A stretch of DNA of 64,000 bases from Streptomyces sp. JB150 (lineage in GTDB: Bacteria > Actinomycetota > Actinomycetes > Streptomycetales > Streptomycetaceae): NCBI RefSeq assembly GCF_011193355.1, contig NZ_CP049780.1:6361798-6425797 (forward strand). The letters are read 5' to 3'. Below are positions 25,891-34,150 of the stretch, piece by piece; position 1 is the stretch's first letter, and each line of letters begins with the position of its first letter. Below the pieces are notes generated by a model. The model worked only from the letters and a program-made list of their open reading frames with translations, had not been told where the DNA came from and made no database searches. A program made the position numbers and the translations under genes.

Positions 25891-26196
25891 ATGGCCGTCG
25901 AACCGCTGTCGCCCCAGGAGATCGAGGACCGGCTGGCCGAACTGCCGGGCTGGTCCCTCGACGAGGACCGGCTCACCCGCACCTACCGGCTCGGCTCGCA
26001 CATCGCCGCCGCCGCGCTGGTCATGCACATCGCCCGGGTGCAGGACGAGCTGGACCACCACTCCGACCTCACCCTCGGCTACCACGACGTGACCGTCTCG
26101 GTGCACACCCACAGCGTCGGCGGCAAGGTCACCGAGCTGGACATCGAGCTGGCCCGCCGCGTGTCCGCCCTCGCACCGGCCCACGGCCCGGACTGA
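25891..26196 (+). CDS. 4a-hydroxytetrahydrobiopterin dehydratase (PCD/DCoH)
   Basis: A 101-residue protein of standard length. The signature ELDHHSDLTLGYHDVTVSVHTHSVGG (residues 52-77) holds the catalytic histidines, and LPGWSLDEDRLTRTYRL gives the family's first strand. It dehydrates 4a-hydroxy-pterin formed by aromatic amino acid hydroxylases. No such hydroxylase is in the window. Start ATG 25891 follows GGAAGGAGCGAGGTC. The next gene starts 7 bases after its stop, so they form an operon. Confidence 0.92.
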   Translation: MAVEPLSPQEIEDRLAELPGWSLDEDRLTRTYRLGSHIAAAALVMHIARVQDELDHHSDLTLGYHDVTVSVHTHSVGGKVTELDIELARRVSALAPAHGPD

Positions 26197-26203
26197 GCCG
26201 GCG

Positions 26204-27007
26204 GTGCTCGACTACGACAAGGAGGCCGAACGCTACGACGCCTCCCGAGGCGGCGAGCCCCGGGCGCGAGCCGCCGCCGAGGGGGTCCTCGGCCTGGTCC
26301 CCGACACCGCGCGCAGCCTGCTCGACCTCGCCTGCGGCACCGGCATCGTCACCCGTCGGCTGGCCGCCGCCCGCAGCGGGTTACGGGTGACCGGCGTCGA
26401 CCTCACCACCGAGATGGTCCGCCGCGCCGCCGCCCGCCTCCCGGGCGCCGTGGTGCGCGCCGACGCCCGCCGACTCCCGTTCCCCGACGGCACGTTCGAC
26501 GCGGTGACCAGCGTATGGCTGCTGCATCTGCTGCCGGGCCCGGAGGGCGTGCGCGCCGTCGTCGCCGAGTGCGCGCGCGTGCTGCGCCCCGGCGGCGTGT
26601 ACGTCACCACCGTCGACAAGGCCGCCGCCCACAACGTGGGCAGCGACATCGACGCCGTCCTCGCGGCCCGCCCCCGCATCCGCGCCGTCGACGAGTCGGC
26701 GGCCGTCGAGGCGTACGCCGCCGCCCACGGCCTGGTCCCGGCCGGCCGCGCCCGCTTCCGTGGCCGCGGCCAGGGCCGCAGCCCCCGCCGCACCATCGCC
26801 GACCTGCGCCGCGGCTGGTTCGTCACCCTGCCGCCCGGCGACCCCCGCGCCGACGTCTTCGCCGAACGCCTGGCCGCCCTGCCCGACCAGGACCGGCCGC
26901 GCCCCGATCCGTGGTTCACCCTGCGCGCGTTCAGAAAGCCGGGGGAGGCGGCGGCGGGGCGCCGCGCCGGGGCTACGGGCAGGTCTCGCCGAACTTCACC
27001 GCGGTGA
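26204..27007 (+). CDS. Class I SAM-dependent methyltransferase
   Basis: A 267-residue protein. SAM motif I is LLDLACGTGIVTRRLA (residues 38-53), motif II VTGVDLTTEMVRRA, and motif post-I ADARRLPFPDGTFDAVTSVWLLHLL, as in UbiE/COQ5-like enzymes. Substrate is unknown. GTG 26204 lies 7 bases after the pterin dehydratase stop, so the two are probably co-expressed. The C-terminal tail (GEAAAGRRAGATGRSRR) overlaps the end of the convergent PASTA gene by 35 bases and looks non-conserved. Confidence 0.85.
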   Translation: MLDYDKEAERYDASRGGEPRARAAAEGVLGLVPDTARSLLDLACGTGIVTRRLAAARSGLRVTGVDLTTEMVRRAAARLPGAVVRADARRLPFPDGTFDAVTSVWLLHLLPGPEGVRAVVAECARVLRPGGVYVTTVDKAAAHNVGSDIDAVLAARPRIRAVDESAAVEAYAAAHGLVPAGRARFRGRGQGRSPRRTIADLRRGWFVTLPPGDPRADVFAERLAALPDQDRPRPDPWFTLRAFRKPGEAAAGRRAGATGRSRRTSPR

Positions 27008-27749
27008 AGGTGACGGGCCGGCCGTTCAGGGTCACACCGGCGGCCGGTTGCTGGGTGCAGACCTGCCAGTTCGACTCGACCAGCACCCAGCGTCCCTCCG
27101 GCGAGGCGTCCTCGACGGTGAGCGAGGTGCCCGAGTCGAGTGCGCCGCGGGCCGACTTCACCGACGTGCCGGTGAAGTCGGGCATCTTCCCGTCCCGTGC
27201 GGCCGGCGGCTTCTCGTCCTTCGCCGGGCAGTCCTCCGCCAACTTGACGGCGCCGAAGTCGAGTTCGGTGTCGGTCGACGCCGACGTGCCGGCCTTCACG
27301 TTCTGGCCGCACACCTTCCAGTTGCGGTCGAAGGCCTGCATGCGGTCCCGGCCGAGCGCGTCGTGCGAGGTGAGGTGGAAGAAGCCGAGTTCCTGGGCCT
27401 TGTCCTGCGCGGACTGCAGGCCCATGCCCACGAAGTCGGGGACGGTCGCCTTCTCGGCGGCGGCGGGCCGCTCGTCGTCGGTGGCGGGCTTCGCGTCGTC
27501 GGCCTTGGCCGGCTCGGCCCCGACCGTCTCCGTGACGGTGACGGTGGGCCGCGGCTCGGCCTTGGCGTCGGTGCTCGTCTTCTCCTGGCCGTTGTCGCCG
27601 GAGGAGCCGATGCCGACGCCGACGAAGAAGATCAGGAGCGCGGCCGGGACGGCGATCCGCTTGCGCGCCCATCCCGGCTTGCCGGCCGGCTGCCCAGCCG
27701 GTGGTGCGATGAACGTGGGCTGTTCGGCCGGTGGCTCGTTGTGCGACAT
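26973..27749 (-). CDS. Membrane-anchored PASTA-domain protein
   Basis: A 258-residue protein. A short cytosolic Pro-rich start (residues 1-27) leads to one membrane helix (KRIAVPAALLIFFVGVGIG, 30-48). An acidic Lys/Ala/Asp stalk follows (55-98). Two PASTA-like modules come next: PDFVGMGLQSAQDKAQELGF..WKVCGQNVKAG and PDFTGTSVKSARGAL..WQVCTQQPAAG. Single cysteines in each (WKVC, WQVC) plus CP endings may form disulfides. PASTA modules bind peptidoglycan or beta-lactam-like ligands; no kinase or transpeptidase domain is attached. Start ATG 27749. Confidence 0.85.
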   Translation of the reverse strand: MSHNEPPAEQPTFIAPPAGQPAGKPGWARKRIAVPAALLIFFVGVGIGSSGDNGQEKTSTDAKAEPRPTVTVTETVGAEPAKADDAKPATDDERPAAAEKATVPDFVGMGLQSAQDKAQELGFFHLTSHDALGRDRMQAFDRNWKVCGQNVKAGTSASTDTELDFGAVKLAEDCPAKDEKPPAARDGKMPDFTGTSVKSARGALDSGTSLTVEDASPEGRWVLVESNWQVCTQQPAAGVTLNGRPVTFTAVKFGETCP

Positions 27750-27815
27750 GTGTACCCCATAGGTCAGTTGGTGCCAGATGACCGTATGGGGTGGGACGCC
27801 CCGGAGGGGCGCTCA

Positions 27816-27877
27816 GGGCGGTCCGGTGACGCAACCGTGATGGAAGCGTGAACGTTCAACGTTCTTCCGGACCGCCC
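27816..27877 (-). terminator. Inverted repeat downstream of the GH74 gene
   Basis: Eleven-base perfect arms GGGCGGTCCGG (27816-27826) and CCGGACCGCCC (27867-27877). The 40-base loop contains a smaller AACGTT...AACGTT dyad. It lies just after the GH74 stop on the minus strand, so transcription end is the likeliest role. It is also near the PASTA gene's promoter. Confidence 0.55.
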
Positions 27878-27892
27878 CTTCTCGCTTCCCGC

Positions 27893-30595
27893 TCAGTTCA
27901 CCGCGCAGGCCTGGTCACCCAGCTTGAACGCGGTCGGTTTCCCGTTCGCGCCCAACGAGTTGCCGGTGAAGCCGAAGCTCACCGACGAACCCGCGGCCAC
28001 GCTCGCGTTCCAGCCGACGTTCCTCGCCGTCACCGTCCCGCCCGACGAGGAATGTTCGGCGTTCCACATCTGGGACACCGTCTGCCCGTCGGGGAAGGTC
28101 CAGCTCAGCGACCAGCCGTTCCAGGCGCCGCTCCCGGTGTTGGCCAGCCGCACCTCCGCCTGGAAGCCGCCCGACCACTGGTTGGTGACCTTGTACGTCA
28201 CCGCGCAGGCACCCGTCGGCGTCGGCGTCGGCGTCGGTGTGGGTGTCGGCTCCGTGCCGCCACCGCCACCGCCGCCCCCTCCCGTGTCGGAGCTGTCGCC
28301 GTAGATCACGCCGCGCCCGTTGGTCGCGACGTACACCCGCCCGTACACCCGCGGGTCGCCGGTGATCGCGGCGCCCGTCCAGCCCCACTGGTGGGCGTCG
28401 TCGTTGATCCGGGTCCAGGTCGCGCCCTGGTCGGTGGAACGGAAGATGCCGCGCACGCCCCCGATCTTGGCGCTGGTGTAGAGCGTCTGGTACGAGGCGC
28501 CGGGCGCCGCCTTGCCGAAGCCGATGGTGTCGGCCTCCTGCACGTTCGACAGCCTGGTGAAGCTCGCGCCGCCGTCCGTGGAGTGCCACAGCCCGTACGC
28601 CCCGTCGCTCGCGCCACCCGCCAGCCAGATGTCGCCCTTGCCGCCGGGCAGCGCCTTGAAGCGGACGCTGTCGCCGCTCGGCAGGTTGGCCGCCGGGGAC
28701 GCGGTGAAGGTCGCGCCGCCGTCCGTGCTGACGTAGAACTTCCCGGACTTGAAGCCGTAGAAGGTCTTCGGGTCCACCCGGTCCGACTCGACGATCGCGC
28801 CCTCGGGGATGCCGGTGGAGGCCTTCCAGGACGAGCCGAAGCCGGTCGTGTGGTGCACGCCCGCGCCCTGCGGGCTCCAGACGAACCGGCTGCCGTCGGC
28901 CGCCGCCGCGACCGTCCCGCCGCCGCTCACCCCGGACGGGTCGGTCCCGGCGAACCAGTTCGCGCCGTTGTCCGTGGAGAACGCGATGTGCGGACCGGAG
29001 TCGAGGTTGCCGGCCCGGACCACCGTGTTGGGGTTCGACTCGGCGAAGTCGAGGCTGGTGGTGGAGGTGAAGTTGGGGGAGGTGTACATCATCGGCGGGA
29101 CCTTCGTCAGGTCCGTGTGCCGGAAGCCGCCGATGTCACCGAGCGCGCTCAGCAGCGGCGCGCCGGACGGGGGAGAGGCGAGGTCGAGGACCGCGGTCTC
29201 CTCCAGGCCCTGCACCATCGGCTTGATGGTGACCTTGGTTCCCGTGTCCCAGTTCGTGAGGTTCTCGGTGCCGTAGACCGTCGCGCCGGTGCCGTACATC
29301 ATCCGGTCGGAGTCGAACGGGTCGATCTCCAGCGCCTCCGTCATCCAGCCCAGCTTCGGGGTCTGCTCGGGCGGGGAGGGGTGGGCGCCCCAGGTCAGCC
29401 ACGGCGAGGACGAGACGTCGATCGTGTACCGGTTCTCGCGGTTGGGATACGACGTGTAGTCCCATGCCTTGGTCCAGGTGGCGCCGCTGTCGGTGGAGCG
29501 GAAGATCTGGGTGTCCGGCCACCAGGAGCTGTAGGCGGTGGCCATCACGGTGCCCGGCTTCTGCCGGTCCACTGTCAGTCCGCTGAAGCCGAAGTACGTG
29601 TCGGCCTCCGCGACCGGGCTGATGTCCGTCCAGGTGCCGGTCGCCGTCGTGTACCGGTACAGCCGGCCCTTGCCGCCGTCGTACGGCCCGCCCTTGTCGC
29701 TGTAGGCCAGGTACAGATGACCCTTGGCCGTGTCCAGGACGCCCTTGTGGGCGAGGTAGCCCGTCGGCTGCCCGGCCAGCCGCTGCCAGGTCGCGCCCGC
29801 GTCGGTCGAGCGGTAGACGGCGTTGTCCTTGTCGGCGACCCCGACGTAGATGGTCTTCGTGGCGCTGCCGGACGTGCCGGTGGACTCGTCGAAGGCGACC
29901 CAGACGATGCCCTGGTTGTCACTGGCGTAGCCGGAGGTGTCGCTCGGGTCCTGCGCGTAGTTTCCCGGGTTGGGGAAGCTCGTCACCTGCGACCAGGTGA
30001 CCCCCGAGTCCGTCGACCGCCACAGGCCCTTGCCGCTGGGCGCGCCCAGGTAGAGCACGCTGTTGCGGTTCGGGTCGACGGCGAGGCGCTCGCCCATGCC
30101 GCGGCCCGGCATGTTGCCGCCCAGCTTGAACGGCAGGTCGGTCTTCTGCCAGCTCGCGCCCCGGTTCGCGGAGCGCAGCACGGCTCCCTTGCCCGGGTCC
30201 CAGTCGTTGGTGTATGTGCCGACGGCCGCGTACACCTTGTCCGGTTCCACGGGGTCGGAGGCGAGGCTCACCACGCCCGTGTGGCCCCAGTCGTCCCAGC
30301 CGACGTGGTCGAGCAGGGGCGTCCAGGTCTTCGTCGACTGCTGCCAGCGGTAGGCGCCGCCGATGTCGGTGCGGGCGTAGGCGAGGTTCTTCTCCTTGCG
30401 GTTGAAGACGATGCCGGGGACGAAGCCGCCGCCGTCGATCCGGGCGTTCTTCCAGGTGTAGGTGTCGGCGGCGATCGACACCTCCCGCTCGACGGGTTCG
30501 GCCGCCGGCGCGGGCGGGGCGCCCGCGAGCAGACCGCCCGCGAGCAGGCCGGCCAGGAGCGCCGGCACGGCCGTGAGGGTGCGGGTTCTTCGCAC
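27893..30595 (-). CDS. Secreted GH74 xyloglucanase with CBM2
   Basis: A 900-residue enzyme. It has a signal peptide at 1-32 (ending PPAPAAEP). A two-lobed GH74 beta-propeller domain spans about 37-770, with repeated Asp-box-like turns (STDSGVTWSQV, STDAGATWQRL, STDGGASFTRL). The expected catalytic Asp of GH74 starts is in YARTDIGGAYRW. A Gly and Pro-Thr linker follows (GGGGG, PTPTPTPTPT), then a C-terminal cellulose-binding CBM2 (ACAVTYKVTNQWSGGFQ to the end). It hydrolyses xyloglucan outside the cell. Start GTG 30595 follows AGGAAGGAC. It lies 166 bases after the GH48 gene, with strong hairpins between, so its expression may be partly uncoupled. Confidence 0.92.
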   Translation of the reverse strand: MRRTRTLTAVPALLAGLLAGGLLAGAPPAPAAEPVEREVSIAADTYTWKNARIDGGGFVPGIVFNRKEKNLAYARTDIGGAYRWQQSTKTWTPLLDHVGWDDWGHTGVVSLASDPVEPDKVYAAVGTYTNDWDPGKGAVLRSANRGASWQKTDLPFKLGGNMPGRGMGERLAVDPNRNSVLYLGAPSGKGLWRSTDSGVTWSQVTSFPNPGNYAQDPSDTSGYASDNQGIVWVAFDESTGTSGSATKTIYVGVADKDNAVYRSTDAGATWQRLAGQPTGYLAHKGVLDTAKGHLYLAYSDKGGPYDGGKGRLYRYTTATGTWTDISPVAEADTYFGFSGLTVDRQKPGTVMATAYSSWWPDTQIFRSTDSGATWTKAWDYTSYPNRENRYTIDVSSSPWLTWGAHPSPPEQTPKLGWMTEALEIDPFDSDRMMYGTGATVYGTENLTNWDTGTKVTIKPMVQGLEETAVLDLASPPSGAPLLSALGDIGGFRHTDLTKVPPMMYTSPNFTSTTSLDFAESNPNTVVRAGNLDSGPHIAFSTDNGANWFAGTDPSGVSGGGTVAAAADGSRFVWSPQGAGVHHTTGFGSSWKASTGIPEGAIVESDRVDPKTFYGFKSGKFYVSTDGGATFTASPAANLPSGDSVRFKALPGGKGDIWLAGGASDGAYGLWHSTDGGASFTRLSNVQEADTIGFGKAAPGASYQTLYTSAKIGGVRGIFRSTDQGATWTRINDDAHQWGWTGAAITGDPRVYGRVYVATNGRGVIYGDSSDTGGGGGGGGGTEPTPTPTPTPTPTGACAVTYKVTNQWSGGFQAEVRLANTGSGAWNGWSLSWTFPDGQTVSQMWNAEHSSSGGTVTARNVGWNASVAAGSSVSFGFTGNSLGANGKPTAFKLGDQACAVN

Positions 30596-30664
30596 GGTGG
30601 GGATGTCCTTCCTGCTGCGAGAGCCGGGGGAGGGGCTGCGGGTGCTGCGAGGGGGACGTGCGAC

Positions 30665-30703
30665 GGCCGGGCGGTCCCCCGTGCGGGTGGGGACCGCCCG
30701 GCC
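30665..30703 (-). terminator. Strong hairpin between GH48 and GH74 genes
   Basis: Perfect 15-bp stem (GGCCGGGCGGTCCCC at 30665-30679, GGGGACCGCCCGGCC at 30689-30703) with a 9-base loop. A second GC hairpin (GGGCCCCG..CGGGGCCC, 30709-30735) precedes it in transcription order. These could end or attenuate the GH48 message, or protect its 3' end after cleavage. Confidence 0.75.
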
Positions 30704-30761
30704 GGACGGGGCCCCGCCGTCAGGTGACGGGGCCCGTGCACGCGGAGCGTTCAGCGGGGAC

Positions 30762-33677
30762 TTATTCGAGGAGCTCCGCGTACGAACCCATGGCGGTGGC
30801 GATGTCCACCTGAGCCCAGAACCGGTGGTACGTGAAGGTGGGCGCGGCACCGCCCGCCAGGTAGGACTCGATCTTCGACCAGGCCGGGTCGTCCTTGTAG
30901 AAGGACCGGATCGAGGCGAAGGTCGAGGAGGAGTTGATGGTGTCGCCGTTCGGCATGGTGCCGGTCCAGCCGCTCGGGACGTAGACCTTCTCGTTGAAGC
31001 GGCTGTAGTCGGTGCGGGTCTCCGGGACGGCGATGCCGAGCGCGTCCTGGTTGTTCTCCCACATGCCGTCCAGCAGGGCCTTCGCCACCCGTGCCGCGTC
31101 CGTGTCACCGGAGCGGTCGGCGTAGTACGTCAGGGTCTTGGCGTACGAGGCGGCCACGCCGACGTCGTTGGTGTAGTCGACGACGGTGACGTGCAGCCCG
31201 GTGTTGGCGCCGGGGCTCGACGGGTTCCAGGTGTCGGGCTTGCCCGACCACTGGAGGGTGGACGGGATCCGGAAGGAGCCGTCCGGGTTGACGGTGGTCT
31301 TGGACAGCGCCCAGTCCACCCACTTGTCGAGGACGACCTTGGCGTCCGCGTCACCCGTCTGCTGGTAGTACTCGGCGACCCGCTCCATCGACCACGCCTG
31401 GAAGCCGAACCACTGGTTGGACGGCGGGTCGTGGTAGACGGGCTTCTCGTCGTAGTACATGCCGTAGAAGGTCGGGGTGCCGGCCGGCGGGGTCGCGTAG
31501 CGGCCCGCCCAGCTGTTGGTGGCGCCGCCCGCGATGGCGCCCTCGGCCGACTGCAGCCAGCGGTAGAACTCCAGCTGCCGGTCGAGAGACTTCGCCCAGT
31601 CGGCCTGGCCCGTCGCCGACTTCGGCTTCAGGTCCGGGTAGTTGGCCAGGGCGTGCGCGGCGAGCGGGTTCTGGTAGCCGCCGTGCGCGTGGGAGGAGCC
31701 GATGCGCCAGGCCCAGCCCGCCGAGGTGTCGACGGCGCCGCCCCAGGCGTAGTACCAGGACAGCAGGTAGTGCGAGGAGTCCTTGCCGCTGCCCGCCGGG
31801 CAGGTGGCCGGGCCCACGCAGTTGCCCACCTTCTTGAAGTACTTGTCGTACATCGCGTACCGCAGGTAGTCACCCATCTTCGCCGCCTTGGCGACGGTGG
31901 CCGCGACCTGCGAGCCCTTGCCCTGCTGCTCGGCCCAGATGTCCGCCCAGTAGGCGGCCTGCACCGCGCGCGCGTCGGCGTCGGGGGCGTTGGTGAACTT
32001 CCACTGCTTGGCGTAGGAGGAGTCACCGGTGAACAGGTCCAGGTAGCCGTTCTTGCCGCCGTACTTGAAGGCGTCGCAGGTCGGCTGCGGGACCGTCTCC
32101 CAGACCGACTCCTGGGGGCCGCGCTGGAAGGTGTTGATGTACGACGGGCCGGTGTCGGTGGGGCCCGCCTCGCACTTGCCGGGCGAGTTGCCGTAGCCGT
32201 AGACGTTGTCGACGTCCTGGATCCAGTGCATGCCGTAGATCTCGTCCGTGCCGTACGCGGACTTCAGCTCACCGGCGATCGGGTCCGGGCCGACCGAGAC
32301 GCCCGTGTCCAGCTTGGACGGGTACTCGTTCGGGGTGTCCAGCTCCGGCGCGTAGGTCGCCGGCTTGGAGGCGTTGTAGTACGAGTTCGTCGGCTGGTCG
32401 GCCTTGGTGGGGATCATGTACTTCTCCATGATCTCCCAGGCGCCGTTGAACTTGGACCAGTCGCCCGTCACCTTGCCGTACATGGCCTGGAGCCACAGCA
32501 GGTAGCTGTACGCCTCCGACGTGGTCTCGTGGCCGTGGTCCGGCGCCTCGACGATCAGCGTCTCCACCGAGTGGTAGGGGATCCCCTCGGGGGAGAAGTA
32601 GCCGTTCGCCGGGTTGGTGATCTTCCCGTACAGCTCCAGGAAGCGGGCGTCGTACTCCTTGGTCGCGCCGATCTGGGTGACCGTCACCGACGCCTTGCCG
32701 TGTCCGGGCGCCGTCGACTCGAAGACGGCCGCGCCGGTCCCGGAGGAGTCGGCGGTGATCGTCACCTTCTGCGGGGTGTTCCAGTTCGACGGGGTGAAGG
32801 TCAGCGAGGCGCCGCCGGTCACCGTCAGGCCCGTGTTGCCGGAGGCGCGGGCGGTGGTGACCGTGACGTTCGAGGACGGCTGGGTGGACAGCCGCACCTC
32901 GTAGCTGCCCGTCTTGCCCTGCTGGACGGGCAGTTGGGTCGGCGAGGCGACAACGGCGGGGCCCGAGGCGACCGTGATGCCGACCGGCGTCGAGGACCCC
33001 GAGGCCCCCAGGCTGTCGTACGCCTTCGCCACCAGCGAGTGGCTGCCCACGGACAGTCCGGTCGCCGAGAAGGTGTACGGCGCGGTGGTGTCCGTGCCCA
33101 GCAGCGTGGTGTCGTCGTAGAACTCGACCTTGGTGACGCTCGCGTTGTCCGCCGCCGCCGCGGTGGCCGCCAGCGGCACCGGGTCGCCCTGTGAGTAGAC
33201 CGCGCCCGGCTTGGGGCTGGTCAGCACGGTGATCGGCGGCTGATGGGCACCGGCACACGTGGTGCCGTTCACCGCGAAGGAGGTGGGGGCGGTGTTGGTG
33301 CCGCTGTAGGTGAACTGGGCGCCGGTCGACACCGCCGCGCCGGCCGCGATCCGCCCGTTGTACGAGGCGTTCTTCACGGTGATCGCCTGGCCCGATTGCG
33401 ACCAGGTGCCGTTCCAGCCGTTCGTCAGCTTCTGGTTGCCGCTGTAGGAGTACGTCAGCGTCCAGCCGTCGATCGGATCGGTACCGCGGTTGGTGAGCGT
33501 CAGATCCGCGGTGAAGCCGGAACCCCAGTCATTGGTCTTGTAGTCGACGCTGCACTGGAGCGCCGCCGCGTGCGCGGGGCTCGGGTTCGCGGCCAGCATC
33601 GACAGGGGTACCGCGAGGGCCGCCACCACGGCGGTCCACAACCGCCGCGCGGTGCGGCGTCTGGTTCTGGGGGGCAT
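30762..33677 (-). CDS. Secreted GH48 cellobiohydrolase (reducing end) with CBM2
   Basis: A 971-residue enzyme. Signal peptide 1-37 (ANPSPAHA). N-terminal CBM2 at about 40-140 ([21 protein letters not shown]). An Ig-like module spans about 145-240 ([22 protein letters not shown]), and another beta module about 240-335 ([19 protein letters not shown]). The GH48 catalytic domain runs from about 338 ([21 protein letters not shown]). The conserved acid region is [23 protein letters not shown], with the catalytic Glu in HETTSEAY. It releases cellobiose from reducing ends. Start ATG 33677 is 9 bases after AAGGAGG. A perfect CebR operator overlaps its promoter, so cellobiose should induce it. Confidence 0.95.
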   Translation of the reverse strand: MPPRTRRRTARRLWTAVVAALAVPLSMLAANPSPAHAAALQCSVDYKTNDWGSGFTADLTLTNRGTDPIDGWTLTYSYSGNQKLTNGWNGTWSQSGQAITVKNASYNGRIAAGAAVSTGAQFTYSGTNTAPTSFAVNGTTCAGAHQPPITVLTSPKPGAVYSQGDPVPLAATAAAADNASVTKVEFYDDTTLLGTDTTAPYTFSATGLSVGSHSLVAKAYDSLGASGSSTPVGITVASGPAVVASPTQLPVQQGKTGSYEVRLSTQPSSNVTVTTARASGNTGLTVTGGASLTFTPSNWNTPQKVTITADSSGTGAAVFESTAPGHGKASVTVTQIGATKEYDARFLELYGKITNPANGYFSPEGIPYHSVETLIVEAPDHGHETTSEAYSYLLWLQAMYGKVTGDWSKFNGAWEIMEKYMIPTKADQPTNSYYNASKPATYAPELDTPNEYPSKLDTGVSVGPDPIAGELKSAYGTDEIYGMHWIQDVDNVYGYGNSPGKCEAGPTDTGPSYINTFQRGPQESVWETVPQPTCDAFKYGGKNGYLDLFTGDSSYAKQWKFTNAPDADARAVQAAYWADIWAEQQGKGSQVAATVAKAAKMGDYLRYAMYDKYFKKVGNCVGPATCPAGSGKDSSHYLLSWYYAWGGAVDTSAGWAWRIGSSHAHGGYQNPLAAHALANYPDLKPKSATGQADWAKSLDRQLEFYRWLQSAEGAIAGGATNSWAGRYATPPAGTPTFYGMYYDEKPVYHDPPSNQWFGFQAWSMERVAEYYQQTGDADAKVVLDKWVDWALSKTTVNPDGSFRIPSTLQWSGKPDTWNPSSPGANTGLHVTVVDYTNDVGVAASYAKTLTYYADRSGDTDAARVAKALLDGMWENNQDALGIAVPETRTDYSRFNEKVYVPSGWTGTMPNGDTINSSSTFASIRSFYKDDPAWSKIESYLAGGAAPTFTYHRFWAQVDIATAMGSYAELLE

Positions 33678-33758
33678 GAGCTGGTTCCTCCTTGCGGCAG
33701 TTGCGACAGGTGCGGCTGTTGCGGCTGTGCGGCTCGGAAATGTCAAGGCTTGAACCAG

Positions 33759-33772
33759 TGGGAGCGCTCCCA
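33759..33772 (-). promoter_or_regulatory. CebR operator (perfect palindrome) at the GH48 promoter
   Basis: TGGGAGCGCTCCCA is identical to the published CebR-binding palindrome. It starts immediately after the predicted -10 of the GH48 promoter, so repressor binding should block transcription start until cellobiose releases it. The whole 33678-34150 gap is otherwise regulatory; I see no gene in it. Confidence 0.92.
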
Positions 33773-33800
33773 TAGTGAGGACGGGGCATGTTCCGGTCAA
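33772..33800 (-). promoter_or_regulatory. Predicted sigma-70-type promoter of the GH48 gene
   Basis: On the minus strand: TTGACC (33795-33800), 17-base spacer, CACTAT (33772-33777), one base overlapping the CebR operator. The first hexamer and spacing are good; the -10 is weak. Confidence 0.55.
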
Positions 33801-33903
33801 GATGCTCGAAGAGTCGAAAAGATTCGATGAACGTGCCGGCGGAAAAGTCAAGCGACTCCTCTGTTCTTTGCCGTCACTTGGCGCTACCTTCGACCCTCAC
33901 CAG

Positions 33904-33917
33904 TGGGAGCGATTCCG
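33904..33917 (+). promoter_or_regulatory. Degenerate second CebR box before the GH6 gene
   Basis: TGGGAGCGATTCCG matches the CebR palindrome at 11 of 14 positions, with an intact left half. It lies 13 bases after TACCTT (33885-33890), a possible -10, and 234 bases before the GH6 start. Weaker repression of GH6 than of GH48 is a reasonable expectation. Confidence 0.6.
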
Positions 33918-34150
33918 CCAGTCGACGGGCCGTCAGGACCCGTCCGAGCTGCAAGGAGTCGCTCATGCGACACCCCCCGCGTTCAGGTCTTTTACGTGCC
34001 GGCGCCGCCGTGCCCACCCCCGTGGGACCCCCGCCGCGCCCGCTTCTCGCTCACTCGCGCTGACGTGCTTCGGCCAACGCGCCCCCATCGCGCCCTCCTT
34101 GAGGGACGGGCCGTCCTGTCACAGAAGACGCACGAAGAGGAACCCCACCG

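Noticed and set aside
30596..31108. Upstream extension of the GH74 frame into the GH48 gene
   Set aside because: The signal peptide and ribosome site place the start at GTG 30595; the extension overlaps coding sequence of GH48.
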